From Cristatella mucedo (Eukaryota; Bryozoa; Phylactolaemata; Cristatellidae): a stretch of 64,000 bases of DNA. The position numbers were made by a program, and so were the translations under genes. The notes under the pieces were generated by a model. It made no database searches and was not told the DNA's origin. It was given only the letters and a program-made list of their open reading frames with translations. Positions 11,760 to 24,055 of the stretch are shown piece after piece. Where the stretch lies: contig WPIO01000031.1 in assembly GCA_009760855.2 (NCBI GenBank), positions 2,359,001 to 2,423,000 on the forward strand. Reading direction: 5' to 3'. Positions within the stretch are counted from its first letter, which is position 1. Each line of letters begins with the position of its first letter.

Positions 11760-13000
11760 CATCCAGTAGTCAAGCCTAAACAACCGCACTATTTTTGCTT
11801 CGATTAGTCGTGATCTAAGTGAGCATTTACTTGAGGAACAGAATGTGCAACTATGCGAGGCAGCTGCATCGAGGGTCAGCTGCCCCAGCACCGGCTCTCC
11901 AACCGGGTCGGTAGCGTTACTGCCGACCTGCACCCAGCCAGCTTCGCAGCGCGGCCCACCTATGGTACTTCATTTGCCGTCGCGGTACACGGTCGGGCTG
12001 TCACCACGCCCGGAGGGGTCTGCTCCGCCCACGCCCACTGCTTTGCAACCCACTATAGGTTAGGCCCCACACGGGTGACGACCTAACCGGCAGGAGTCGC
12101 TCCGCTGGCTGCACGATGCCGTGCTTCGCCTGCTGCTGCTATCAATCCTTCACCCAGGGAAACCCTCGACCCCACCATGAAGCAGTCGCATCAGCCGAGA
12201 GGCAGGCAAATCGTACAAAACAGTCGATGGTCGGACTACCGGGTGCAGGCTGCCATGGGCCACAGGGATGGCTGGGTGAACACAGGACGCAGCAGACCGT
12301 CACAATACGGGTCGACTTATAAAAGCCACAGAGAACCCAGACGCAGCATGCCCCAGTCACAGAGGTTCAACACCACACTTGGGGGCGGCGACTTTTCGGG
12401 CCAGTGTCATCAAGTTCTCTTGGTCCGAGTGGGTACATGGGCCATGCTTCGGCTATGTGGGCACCTTTGCCCTCGACAGGCTTCCATACCTATTCCAGGG
12501 CTTACCAGGCCTCTGAGAGCAGCTTCGGCCTTCAAGGCAACGGCTTCCGGGTCGCTCGATCGGCCCGGCCGAAACAGGAGCGACTACAATGGGAGCCGAT
12601 GAGTTGTGAAGTCGTGAACACCGATGTCCATGCCCCGCACACCGTTGCAGCGCTGATGGTGAATGGTGTGCTGGTTTTTCAACTTTGGGACACAGATGCA
12701 AATATCTCCCTGATGGTGGCCTCTTTCGCTTGCCAGCTGGATGTCCCTTTGACGATAGAGTCCGCTCGGGCCTCCAGTATCACGGGTTCTTCCCTACCTA
12801 TCATAGGGGCCGTGACAGTGAGTGTGCAAGTGGAGGAAATCATCAGTGAGCACCAATTTTATGTTACTACGGATTCTCCGAAGCCACTGCTGCTGGGCAC
12901 CACTGCTGGGCAATGTTTTGAACTTAGGTTAATTACAAATAATGATTGTTCCTTAAGTGAGCAGGGAATTCCTTCAATAATGAATTGCAAAGACAATTGA
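11760..13000 (+). mobile_element. LTR-retrotransposon remnant with retropepsin-like fold
   Basis: A GC-rich island in an AT-rich intron. One plus-strand frame, 12,404-13,000, is open for 198 codons. Its residues about 86-165 follow the retroviral-type aspartic protease pattern: VNGVLVFQLWDTDANISLM, then LPIIGAVTVSVQV, then EHQFYV and PLLLGT. The catalytic triad region, usually DTGA, reads DTDA (residues 96-99), which should be inactive. Upstream frames (11,845-12,600) overlap and shift, as expected for a decayed gag region, and no clear CCHC knuckle was seen. No RT, integrase or LTRs were found. Confidence 0.65.
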
Positions 13001-14165
13001 TGCTTTCAGACACAAAACAAATACAAGTTTAAATCGGCAGATCACGACACTTAGAGATTAAACAATACACACCACAATCGTTAGGCCTGACCGAATCGGC
13101 AAAAAAGTCAGAACCTGCAAAAAAATCTGCAGAGAAATTTTTCTAAAGTAATCGTGTTAGTGTGTCAAAGTCGTCATGATTACTCTGAGTGCTTAAAAAC
13201 CTTTTATTGCCAATAGGCTTATTAACGGCAATGCAGTTATAAAGGATAGTGCAAAGAGTGCTGGCATCTAGAAGCATGAATTATTTCCATCAGCTTCGTC
13301 ATTTTGCACTACGACCCACTTTGCAGTCAACCGAAGTGAAGAATTGTACTTCTGTGCTTCCGCTTTGACTAGCCGAGTAGGCATACTAGAAAGCTGCTAG
13401 AATGAGCGTGACCGACCGAAAGGCATGCTGCTTCTGCCTTTGGTAAGCAATGGACATGCATAGGCCCGTCTTTCAAAGCAAAATTGGAGTTTTCCGCCTG
13501 CAATTCCCCATTAGCATAAATTAGTAGCACCATGTGCTGTAGAAATAGGGTATTTTTCTTGTTTTACACTTGGTGAGAAAACCCAAGTAGTTAAAAGAAC
13601 GATTTATTACAAATATTTCTAAATCATGCAAGTTGTAAGTTTCGGCGAAATTTGTGGGAAAGCAGTCTAAAAACTGCTTCGATGTCTGAGGTTACGTCTT
13701 GATCTCCAAAGCACGAAAATCGTTTGTACCACACCTGCATATTACCGTGGGTAAGTGAATTTTCAGTACCAATTCTATGATATGAGCATCAGCAAAATAG
13801 CAGAACCATGCCACACAATTAACGTAACAAGTAGCAACCTCAAGCCTCAAGTTCTTCCGATATTCTGCTCGGTGATACATTCACAAGGAGCCTATCACGT
13901 TAGGTGATGAATTACTGTTCCCGGATTACTTCAGGGGTAGGGGCATTAAACTCCATTTGCCCAAAACTGTGGTTGTGGCAATCCAAAAAATAGTTTGACC
14001 GAGTAAGAACAAAGACATCCGTCTAAAGAAGCAGTCAAGAATGCAAAAATGCAGCCACTAGCTAGAATATAAAAATTTGCCAATAGTAACCTTTGCAGTT
14101 AATTATTAAATAGCAAAGACGATAGTACATAGATCAAATAAATCGGAGATTCAATGGCATCCTAC
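13001..14165. other. Rest of intron 31, no recognised element
   Basis: AT-rich intron sequence. No exon, repeat family or long open frame with family features was seen. Confidence 0.45.
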
Positions 14166-14391
14166 CTGTTTCAGTCGCCTGAAAAAGGCATTCTTCGAGT
14201 TAAGTCCCTGCATGGCTTCAGCAACAATGCTTTTCGCTAAAGATTTCGAGCTCCCCGGCTTTCCAACGAGGAACATGGGTATTCGCAGCTCGATGCAAAC
14301 CACCATCATAAACACATTCTCTTTCAGGGCATGGTTGAGTGAGATGTTATTTGCCAGATCACTTAGTGCTTCAGCAAACAATGTTTGGCAT
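14166..14391 (-). CDS. RNF213: RNF213-like, window exon 31 (Walker A GKPGSSKS)
   Basis: It encodes about 75 residues: CQTLFAEALSDLANNISLNH, ALKENVFMMVVCIELRIPMF and LVGKPGSSKSLAKSIVAEAM. GKPGSSKS is the Walker A of the second catalytic unit (AAA4 in structural numbering), with Lys and Ser both present. The stretch is nearly identical to vertebrate RNF213. Acceptor ttttcattacag; the first base completes an Arg codon from exon 30. Donor AAACAG|gtagga, phase 0. Confidence 0.97.
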
Positions 14392-15000
14392 CTGTAATGA
14401 AAATACACGTCACAAAGCAAAGACGAAAAATAAAAAGGCAAGCTACCTGCTCAAGAACTCGAGTTCGATCAATCAAAGGGAAACATAGGATGAAAATATT
14501 GCAAAATGTAAATCTCGGCAAGCAAACAGCAGGAGTGTGTCCCTAGCATTACCTTGTTCCTGAATCGTAATGACAAAAACCCCTGTCGTGCGAAAATCTA
14601 TGGTTAGGGAGCATAAAAGCCGAAGTCAGGTAAGAGTTAGGCGGTTGTGTTGAGCTCTAGACCTCGAGTAAACTAGCTGAGTAGTGCTCTATGTATGTCC
14701 AAGGGGAGTTAATGTACTCGGTGGCAGGTGATAGATGCCTGCAACCATCAAAGGGTGTTGAATAGACAGCTCTACGTTAGGGATATGAACTTGCTACCTT
14801 AAAGTATGCGTGCCCTTTGCTGCTGTCTCATTCGTTACCGGCGACATACCTCCGTGCATAGGTCCTGCACCTAGAAGTCGCTAGCTGAGATTGAAAGGCT
14901 CAGGGCTCCATCGATGGTGGCAAAGGCTAGTAACGTTACAAGTGCTGTGCTTGCAGCCTAATGACATGAGTGCAGAAGCCACTACACAGTTACAACTTAC

Positions 15001-15066
15001 CTTTCTATTTCGTCAATGATATACTGCTCGCCTCGAGGCAGTGTCAGAGGAGTTTGAAATGAGGTG
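15001..15066 (-). CDS. RNF213: RNF213-like, window exon 30
   Basis: A short exon encoding TSFQTPLTLPRGEQYIIDEI and ER, which leads straight into CQTLFAEAL of exon 31. Vertebrate RNF213 has a Pro-containing loop followed by LLLDEITRAQ at this place. Acceptor ttcgttag, donor GAAAG|gtaagt; phase 2 at both ends. The preceding exon must end in phase 2, but exon 29 ends in phase 0, so at least one exon is missing between them. Confidence 0.85.
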
Positions 15067-17636
15067 CTAACGAAATGTCTGAAGTATGGCCGGCTGCGCG
15101 GCTGTAGGCAAGCGTGGTAGCAGACCCCAAGGGCAAGCACCAAGCTCCGTGTTAAATCGCTTATCTAAAACGCCCGCTGCTTTCAGTAAAAACATACTCG
15201 CGGTGCAAACACAATTGACAAGAGGCAGTTTCAAGTATCTCCACGAGCAACAATTCCAGCATGCAACTGGCTGAGGTTACAGCAAAAGAGCCGTGGCACA
15301 GCAACAACCACATAAACTAAGGACAACCCCTATTGCTAGATCTCACAGACGCCTGGATGACTGGTCTACAATGTTGAATTCAGGCGAAAGTTGAATCAAC
15401 AAAGGAGACCTTGCCCGAGAAAGGGAGCCGGCGAGTTTGTGCATGCCGGATGTATAATAGGGGACAGACAGAGGGGGCGATGTTAAAGCGCCGTAAACGG
15501 TCACTACCACATATACAACACATGAAAGTTCTGGACCGTCTGACTAGGTTACAGCCCACAGAATATTCTAATTCGCACCAATTAACCACTGTAGTGAGAT
15601 ATACTTTCTCTGTTTGTCTAAGGCACGAAAACGAAATGATGCCGTGATTGGCAAGAAGGTCGCGACCTTGACTACGTGCAAGCATGACAGGAAACCATAT
15701 CACTGCTACCACATTAAAGATAGAGGCATCTTCAGAATTGTGTATTCTCAGCCATTAATAGGGCAGTGGCTAGTTCTTACACAAGTCAGCCAATCTTGAG
15801 AGGCAAGGGCAAAATTAAAACAAAGCACCTAGCCGGCATACAATATTATAAAAAATATCTGCAATTAAGCACTGGCTTTGTGGAGAACTAATGGATTTTA
15901 TCCACACTTCTACCATTAAGGTTAGCACAGAGAGCCATTCCAAGATTACTCTACAATAATCTGCGTTAACCCAACGATGATAAGTTGAGCAGAATGCTAC
16001 ACTTGGAGGCCTTTTCGATAGATGAATAAGAGAACTTAGTGCCCTTTGCAGCTACCAAGGCAGCAAGGCAATGGCGAGGTGCTCCTGACTTTTGATCTGT
16101 GGTCAGAAAAATCTAGCACTAGCAGCTCAATTGAAACGTGCTTAGTAAAGTGACATAGTAGGCAGCAGTAACAACTTTGAGCCGGTTTGCAAGGACACAG
16201 AAGTTGGTTGGAGAGCCCAAGATATTTTTGTGCTCAGACAACAGATGCATTCGTCAATGTTGCATTATAACAAATTTCGTCATCTGTGTTGGTTTCAAGG
16301 AAGAATCGTGCTGATATCCCAAAGGAATGAGATGTAAGTAGCCTTCAAGACACGACATCATCATAACACGTAGCATAATGACTTCAACGGTGCCATACTA
16401 GCAGTAGCTCACGAATTTGACGGTTTTCACAGGGACGCAAGAGAAATCAGGGGTAGCACTACTCCACTTCTGAAAACTATGAAGTTTTCTACTTGGATTG
16501 TAATATCGCATGGTCTTAGCCCACCAGTAAGGGGTTTGCACTTCAAGACCCGGGACGTGGGTTCGAGATATCAATAGCAGAGCTACCGGACAGAGCTACA
16601 AAAATGTGACCAATCAGCAGAGGCCATGCTGCCGGTGCGGTCCGGGGAGCAGATTTGAGATGGTTGCCAATAAACAAGCTCTGTTCATTCGCGATGCATC
16701 TTATCATAACAAGAGCCCTGCTGCAGACAACTCTTTACAGCTTGCCAAAAGTAATTGTAAACCACTAATGCTCTTTAGCGACAATAAAAAATGGACTCTC
16801 GGATCAGTAGATCACGAATAACTTAAATTTAATTAAATGTCATAAGAGAAAACCATTTACTTTTGTTATGATACATAAAAAACCACCCATCCCCCAAAAT
16901 TTGCAAACTCTTTACCTTTGATGGAATATCTGCACTTGTTTCGTCTCAAATAACATTTCTTTTTTTGCCACAGAAAATTTGATCGAGTATAAGAACAAAA
17001 ACTGCTATGGAGCTAAAATCTACCTATAAAACAAGTTAACTCATTTTACAGCACAAGAAGCAAGATGCATCTTACTTTACATCGAAAAGCCGATTCAATG
17101 GAATTTGGCCACAACATTTACAAATGCTGAAGATATTTGGCTGACTATCATGAGAACTGTCACAAAAAATTACAGGTTAAATAAAAAATGCTATTGCAGC
17201 TAATAAATGAACCAAGACAAACAAGAGCGCCCATGAAATCAGGGTCTGGAGCAGCTTATCCTGCTGCCAAGTTTCCATACATGGATTTCTTCTTGCAGCA
17301 TCACCTCGATATAAAATGACCATATTCATACTAGTCTGGGCCTGAATGTCTACGGGCAGTATAGGGAGTCTCCGAAGGACATTAACTGCCTTTGTGGAGG
17401 CATAGAGACTACCATTCACAACGCCGACGGTTCTGCATTTGGTAGAATAATCTGTGAATTCAAAGCCCAAAAGCTCCTGCTCCTACCATGAATAGCTACA
17501 TTACATGCTTGCCAATGTAGACAACATTTAAGAAAACACTCGACATGCATAATAGACTCCTCAAGCATCGTTATCGGTCCTGAAATCGACGACTATTGCT
17601 TGACTCTCAAACAAAACAAAACTCGGATAAGCTTAC
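15067..17636. other. Intron(s) between exons 29 and 30; unresolved
   Basis: A family-typical helix of about 40 residues (vertebrate pattern ending CYHASL or similar) is expected here and was not found with confidence. Candidates are the open minus frame 17,177-17,470 and the short exon-like segment 17,076-17,156. The part 15,070-17,000 shows nothing convincing. Confidence 0.5.
17076..17156 (-). CDS. Candidate exon between window exons 29 and 30 (doubtful)
   Basis: Minus-strand reading gives SHDSQPNIFSICKCCGQIPL then NRLFDV, bounded by a fair acceptor (ttttttgtgacag) and donor (GTAAA|gtaaga). It begins and ends in phase 2, so it could precede exon 30. It has closely spaced cysteines not typical of this RNF213 region and no clear similarity, so it may be a chance frame. 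Confidence 0.28.
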
Positions 17637-17780
17637 ACTTTCACTGGGAGAGGCACCAGGAGTTCCAGAAACAGGGTTTCCTTGAGTCGAAGGTTGAAGA
17701 AGATCGCTTATACTGTGGAACCAGGTCATCACTCGAAGTGCACGTTCAACGTCCCTAAGGCTGACGAAGCTACATTCCTC
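17637..17780 (-). CDS. RNF213: RNF213-like, window exon 29
   Basis: It encodes 48 residues: EECSFVSLRDVERALRVMTW, FHSISDLLQPSTQGNPV and SGTPGASPSES. ECSFVSLRDVER is strictly family-typical between the two catalytic AAA units. The Pro/Ser/Gly-rich end is probably a flexible linker. Acceptor tttgatacag, donor GAAAGT|gtaagc, both phase 0. Confidence 0.95.
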
Positions 17781-18175
17781 CTGTATCAAATAACTGAGCT
17801 GAACTAAAACTCTCACACAGCAAAAAATCAGAGTAAACAAAGAAGCTTCAGAAGCACAGCAAAAGTTAAAGAACTGAACCAATCATCAAATAAAACCAAA
17901 GGCATGCATTCAACAAAGGACTTCATTTGTCTTCACATCAAAATGTCTGTCTTCACATCGAAAACACTAGCAACCGGGAGTCTCTAGCATTAAGGCCAGC
18001 GTTAAAATTCAAGAGGTAATACAAAAGTTGAAATCTATGGGTACTTGCTTTACATATACTGCCTTTGCACATTTTCGATGATGGCTCAAGCTAGCACAAG
18101 TAGCAGCAAACATATAGCTAGCAGCAATTAACAAATCGAATAGGAACAGTATGGGGTATAGACAAAAAGAAAGAG

Positions 18176-18250
18176 CAAGAGAGAGAGAGAGAGTGAGAGA
18201 GAAGGTGAGAGGGAGAGAGGGAGAGAGAGTGAGAGAGAGAGAGAGAGAGT
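18176..18250 (+). repeat. (GA)n microsatellite, interrupted
   Basis: A run of GA units with GT and GG interruptions in the intron between exons 28 and 29. On the transcript strand it is a TC-rich tract, about 400 nt upstream of the exon 29 acceptor. Confidence 0.95.
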
Positions 18251-18589
18251 ATCTTGGCTGTGCCAGCAGGAAGAAGGGTCGTCAATTGTGAAGTAAGCTA
18301 CTGCACTACTGCACAAGGCAACATCAACTGAATGGAGGAGTGAAATGGTGTGCATAACGTGTGTTGCATACGAACATGAACGTCAAATGTCTAAAAATTG
18401 CGGCACACGACTTTAAAGTTTATCACGATGCTTATCTATTGCAAATCCATGACTGGTTAGGGGGTTAACTGGCTAGACTGCTGCCATATAGCATCAGAAC
18501 AGGACTGATTTACAGATAAACCTTGTGGCTTGGAACGGCTACCGGGCTAGCGAGGTAGACAACTCGTAACAACAAAAAGAAAAGCACAC

Positions 18590-18691
18590 CTTCTGTTTTC
18601 TCATGAAATCTTGGCAACTGACAAGCACCTTGGCAATCGCCACTTGAAGCTTTTGTTTTTCATCAGTAATGGTTAGATGAAATTTCTGCAA
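18590..18691 (-). CDS. RNF213: RNF213-like, window exon 28
   Basis: It encodes 34 residues: LQKFHLTITDEKQKLQVAIA and KVLVSCQDFMRKQK. The family has a VLCASQxFMRK-like string just before ECSFVSLRDVER, and exon 29 supplies that continuation. Acceptor tctccatttcag, donor CAGAAG|gtgtgc, phase 0 at both ends. Confidence 0.92.
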
Positions 18692-20738
18692 CTGAAATGG
18701 AGAAAAGCACAGCTGACATTAAATTGTAGGAAGACAATTAGCATAGCTGCTTACATTGATAGCCAGCAGAACAAATCAAGCTGTAGCACAGAGGCACGAG
18801 GCTTTCTCACTCACCGTGCAGTAACAATACTATGCATGACAGGCAAGGCTGTGTGTAAAAACAACATAAACGTAAATGTATGCAAAACATTACCACAACC
18901 AGTCATAACTAAATAAAAATGGATCAGATCTGCAGCTGGAAGATTGAATTCCTAGCGAATATTGTAGTACACACTCGTTACAATGCATCGACCAAATTTC
19001 ACGCTATTGCACTGGCTCGGGCCAATACCACAATCCAACACTTTAGTAGCAGCAGCCAATGCCGCAATTATGGACTTAACTAGCAGCAGCCGATTGCAGT
19101 GGATTGCACATATGCAAACTAATTTAGAGCTGGGAGCAGCCACTTTCATGCTGATCTGCATCAGATTATGGTGAATTGCAGTGGATTCTGTAGAGGCAAG
19201 TGTCTTTGGAGCCGGTTTGCATGAGAAGACGCAAGCACCACAGCATAAAATTTGGTGAGTGCCTTGTAATGACCGTATACTACAATATTCATTCGAAATT
19301 CAAGTTTTGAATAGCATATTTCTAGCTATTTTCAATTAATTATAGTGGATTGAAGCTATTCGTTGTGCCCCAAGTAAATGATGAATCACATCAGAGCTGA
19401 TCAGTAGTCAAACTTACTAAGACATTCATTTGTTCACAGAAAAGGCCTGAACAAAGATAGAAGTAAATGATTCGACCAATCAATGGAGCGTGGTCAGTAC
19501 CTACAGATAATCTGTGAGGCTATTTCTAAAAATTCTTCATTAGAAATAGAACCAAAATTGGTATGTAGTAGTGGTATTAATCAGATATCAGTCCAAAGAG
19601 CTGGTCGAGAAGAGCACAGGAACACTGGCAGAAAACTTGGGACATGTTAGGCAAGGAAGTCAGCCAGTCAGTCTGAAAAACCAATATAGGAAGGGCACGG
19701 AGTATAGAGCAAAGTACAACAAAGATTAGTGTAAAGTAAGCCTATAAATCATGCTCAGTGACAGTACTGCAGCTTGATATCTTAAACAAATACTTGGATT
19801 AGCAAATACTTCTTTTTGACAAATCAAATTCCTCTATGTGCAGTAGGAAACAAAAATTAAATACTTAGCAATCAGACAATGTTTAAAAAACTACAGTCAA
19901 ACCCCTCTGTCACTGAGGTTCGAATGTAGTAGTATATTACTTCTTTTACCCCACCCCCTATTCACAGGAATAGGAAATGTACTGATTAAGTCAATACTGG
20001 ACATGTGGATTATGCAAGCTGCCTGCTTTCGGCTTAAGATACTTACATAGTCATGATCAAAGATAATTATTCCTAATTCTGATCGACTAAGTCGGCAGGA
20101 GCAGTTGAAAGCCTTACAGCTAACCAAAAGGACTCGAATTGGAAAAATCAAATGATGATTACAGTGTTATACTCAGATTTTCTTGCGTTTTTTTTAAAGA
20201 TTTGATTTCATTGTACATAAACGCCAATCATTATACAAAGAACATTGGTTGGGCTATTATTCCGGGTGTCTTCACCCAGTTTCGCTCTGTCCTAGCCGAC
20301 ATCAAAGCAACCGAAATAGCTAAAGATTCACTGGAGAAATTACTCAACAGACTGATTAAAATTAAGACTAGAGGATGGAAGATATCCAGTAGCAAGCAGG
20401 AAACCCACGAGTTCATACAGGTGCTAGCTGGACCCGGTGAGACATCAACTGCTACGGCAACGGCACGTGGTCACGTGATGTAGGACTTTTATGCATGACG
20501 TTCTAGGTATTGCTGTGTCGTCGATGAAAGAAGCTAAACCTCTATGCAAGCATACGTTCACAAAGCTATTCTAATATGCGTCCTAGGAGGTTATGCATTG
20601 AGCCACAACAATGGTCGATTAGACAAGTTTCCCCGCACATGGAAAGGCCCTAGAATACCACAAAAAGCAGTGGGCTGTGCCATGCAAAACTAATAAAAAC
20701 CTGCCGGCAGAAATCTAGAGCTCAAAAAGCATACTTAC
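18692..20738. other. Intron 27, no recognised element
   Basis: No repeat family identified. The plus strand has one open frame of 114 codons (20,139-20,483) with no recognisable domain; I regard it as chance or very old mobile DNA. Confidence 0.4.
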
Positions 20739-20872
20739 ATGGTGTCTAACCATTTGAATGATATATTTCTCCTCATCCGAGGTATTTAGCTGCCCGAAGT
20801 CCCACACGAGTGGAAGCATGCTCTGTGGAAGGGGTCTCACACGGTATACAAGCTGACGCAATGGAATTAAAC
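20739..20872 (-). CDS. RNF213: RNF213-like, window exon 27
   Basis: It encodes about 45 residues: LIPLRQLVYRVRPLPQSMLP, LVWDFGQLNTSDEEKY and IIQMVRHH. IPLRQLVYRV and LxPLVWDFGQL are signature strings of RNF213 after the first catalytic AAA unit. Acceptor ccatttaag, donor CACCAT|gtaagt. It begins with two bases completing Gly and ends in phase 0. Confidence 0.95.
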
Positions 20873-21195
20873 CTTAAATGGAATAAATAAATGAAAAAGT
20901 GAGGCACGGTAAAGCTGAGTCGAACCCAGAATGGAAGATTGCTGCAACAATATCTACCGTAAGCATGTATAAACATAAAGCACCGCAAAAAATGGGACAT
21001 CAGCCATAGCTTCTCACAGTAAACTTATTTTTGGAAATTAAAAAGCACAAGAAAAAGTAGCTTAGAACTTAACACAGACTACCTCGGTGAACCATGAGTG
21101 ACAATGAGAGTAATTGTTGCGCAAGTCAATGAGACACTAATAGCCAAACAAAAATATTCTGCATGACAAGTGTACTTGCACTTAGAAGTACCTAC

Positions 21196-21278
21196 CCAGC
21201 GCATCCGTAGTCTCAGTGGCCTTAATGTGGTAGCCAAGGCCGGCGTGTTCCAGGCGTTCAATCATTTTATCCGAGTGC
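21196..21278 (-). CDS. RNF213: RNF213-like, window exon 26
   Basis: It encodes about 28 residues: HSDKMIERLEHAGLGYHIKA and TETTDALG. With exon 25 it rebuilds the family string NPYRKHSxxMIxRLExAGLGY. Acceptor cattgtttcag, donor GCTGG|gtaggt, phase 2 to phase 1. Confidence 0.94.
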
Positions 21279-21932
21279 CTGAAACAATGCGGCATCGATG
21301 CCTGCAGTTTCTTGCTGCACTCAAACGTACCAGTTAGCTAAACTTTAGTACCAAATACATACATCATACACAGTCGGAATAGTGGCCAGGATGACTCTAA
21401 TGAATAGGTGTGCGATTCTTACACACCGATGTCTAGAAAGTGAGAGTTCTCGAGGCGGTTTCAATAATACCAATCTCTGGATATTGTATACGAATTGATG
21501 ATTGAACAACAGCGATTAAATAATAAAGACTATACACTATCAAAAAAGTAAGGCCAACATGGGAGCTTTTACAACTAATTGCTCACTTTTGTTTGCTCCT
21601 TGCTTCCCCGAATAGACTCTAACCCTCTCAATGAAATTTGTATCAATAATTTTCCAAATAGTAAATGAAAGATTAAAGCAGGTACATGTGTACTCTTTAT
21701 ACAGACTGGCACATAATGTAAACACGCAGACGGTAAAGTCAGTTCTCGGTTAATATATGATTCCCGTCACTGACTTTGGAAGCCATTGATTTAATTGCTG
21801 ATGGCGACGTGCATAACTTAATTTTTTCTAGTATCACAGTATCCCTTCGGGCTACTTTGTGCTTTGCAAACGATAGTGCAGCAGGATATTCACTTTAATT
21901 CAACCGATATTACCGCCAAGCCCTCAGCTTAC

Positions 21933-22198
21933 TTTCTATATGGGTTAACGGCAGCGATAATGCGAAGCCCGACCCCAGCAATATCCACAGGGTCGCCATC
22001 AAGACTGCCGTCACACATGACCTCTTTAATAAGACCAATGGCATCCGTCGTGTTGGCCTCGTCGAGAAACAGAACAGTGTCAATATGCTGCAATGACAGC
22101 GACGAATCTTCTGCCAACTTCTTCTTATTATGCTTAGCCAGTTCATAGGCTTGTTTCACTTTGTTCTTCACCTGCTCAGCAGTGATGCCACCATGAAC
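21933..22198 (-). CDS. RNF213: RNF213-like, window exon 25 (Walker B LDEANTT)
   Basis: It encodes about 88 residues: VHGGITAEQVKNKVKQAYEL, SLQHIDTVLFLDEANTTDAI, GLIKEVMCDGSLDGDPVDIA and LRIIAAVNPYR. FLDEANTT is the Walker B of AAA3, the first catalytic unit. The Glu lies 72 residues after the Walker A Lys of exon 24, about ten more than I count in vertebrate RNF213, because of a Lys-rich stretch (KHNKKKLAEDSS). Acceptor tcatgaatag, donor AGAAA|gtaagc, phase 0 to 2. Confidence 0.97.
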
Positions 22199-24055
22199 CT
22201 ATTCATGAGACAGAACAGTAATGGCACGTCGCAGGTAGGGGATAATTGACCACCACTGGCAATGAAGCAGCTACAGCAACTGCATGCCACTGCTGCCTGA
22301 AACTCGTAGACACATTAGAATTAAAAACCAAAGTCAGACTGACAATAAAATACAGTGGCCCTGGATGGTTCGAAACGAGCCACGAGTATAGGACTACAGC
22401 AATACATACAGCAGTTGCCCCGTTACCGTAACTGCCAATACATTAAATCGTACAAATGTCTGGACTGCTGCTACTTAGTAGACAAACAAAGCACTACCGT
22501 CTTCAAGAGATTAAAACGTTCCAAAAAGAATTTATCCAGATCAAAATTTAAATAGTAGACGCATGTACCCAACTTGCAAAACTGATGTACAATTTCGGTC
22601 ATGTTTTGCTAGAATCCAGAATTGGCAATTTTCCAGAGATGTTTTGCAAAACTTTAGATAAACTAACACTTCAAAGATAAAAGCAGCAACGTGGAGCAAA
22701 CAGGCGATGCATGGCTTCTATCCAAGAACAAAACCAGAACAGTTGGCTATTTTGCTCTAAAAACGAGGCCTAATCCAGGTATAGACACTCAATGTGAAAC
22801 AGGCAATATTATTGGTCTGTGGCTGCCACATACTAGTGCACTAGTAGGCTGGTAAAATGAGGAATGCACCGTCCTCCAAGTTTCAATTCTAGGAAGCATG
22901 CTCTAGACGTGGTGGTTCTTATGATGCTATACAAATAACACTATCGACTTGGAAATGTCACCTTTTTCCCAAATTCGCTAGTTATCGAGCTGAAGAGCTA
23001 TCTCATGCTCTTTTCTTATTAGTGCATGTATCCACAATCCTTTGTGCAGACTTGTTTCTCTGATTATTCTCTGGTCCTTTTCTTTCATGCCCTGCACTGC
23101 TGCTTCGGGATACTTTCCTCAACAGTTCTCACACTTCAGCTGTGATTTTGATTTCGTTTCACTTTCGGAAGAGTATTGGGTAGGGTATCAAATGAACACG
23201 GAAAATAGCAAAGGTTTCAAACACATTAAACAAGATGGCAGAGTAATACTGACTAAGTTTTCTCACACGAACACTGGATGTATTATCTCGAGTGCACACC
23301 AAATACAAAATTCACAAGTTCAGTTGAATTTCTCTACCTGGAAATGAATTTCATTTGAGATCAGCAGCAAGGCAAAGTGAAATCCAGATTCACTGAAGAA
23401 CAAAGCACAGCATGCTTGTACAATACAATACAATACAATACAATACAATGCAACGCCTGGACTTTCCTAACCTGCACAGTACTGAGCTTTCAGTAGAATG
23501 GTTGGCTAAATGTGACCCCCCACAAACACACATACGCACGTGCAAATGCATGCACACACACTACGCCAGGTGCCTTGCGGTCCCGATTACTTCGTGTTTC
23601 GGCAATGGCCAGTAGGTCGCGACTTGGACAGTTAGTGGCTGAATCTGCGATGGAGAACAGTCGGTCGATTCGAGGGACTAGAGGGGATAACAGCACGCCG
23701 GTGTGGATAACAGGATACACCCATGACTGGTCTACCTAAAGTACATGTGCAACTTAGAAGGTTGCCGAGTTAAACTACATTCTAACTGCAACTGTCAGCT
23801 AACTATATTCAAAACGGCAGTCTGTTTTAAGTAAAGCATTTTCTTTACTTTTATGATGTTTATATTGCTACTATTTTGCATAAATAGTTCAAGGAATACT
23901 CGATATTACACAAGTCCCACCCTCCATCCAAGCAACTGCTGAAGGTGATGAGATGTACTAGCTGGTTAGTCTGAGGGTTCTATAAGTGATATGGTTTTAT
24001 TAGCAAGTGATCTAATTAGTGGATGGCAGACTACTTGCTTTGCATCGAACAGTAC
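22199..24055. other. Intron 24, no host exon
   Basis: It holds a short (AATAC)n array at about 23,419-23,450 and otherwise nothing I recognise. A 101-codon plus-strand open frame (23,042-23,347) has no visible family features. Confidence 0.45.
23419..23450 (+). repeat. (AATAC)n short tandem array
   Basis: Six to seven copies of a five-base unit, directly readable. Confidence 0.95.

Noticed and set aside
17177-17470. 97-codon minus-strand frame that might hold the missing exon before exon 30
   Set aside because: Only a vague hydrophobic resemblance (DKLLQTLISWALLFVLVHL) to the expected helix, and no donor giving the needed phase 2. Kept only as a candidate in the findings.
20139-20483. Plus-strand open frame of 114 codons
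   Set aside because: No recognisable domain, no splice-site support and AT-rich composition; I treat it as chance.
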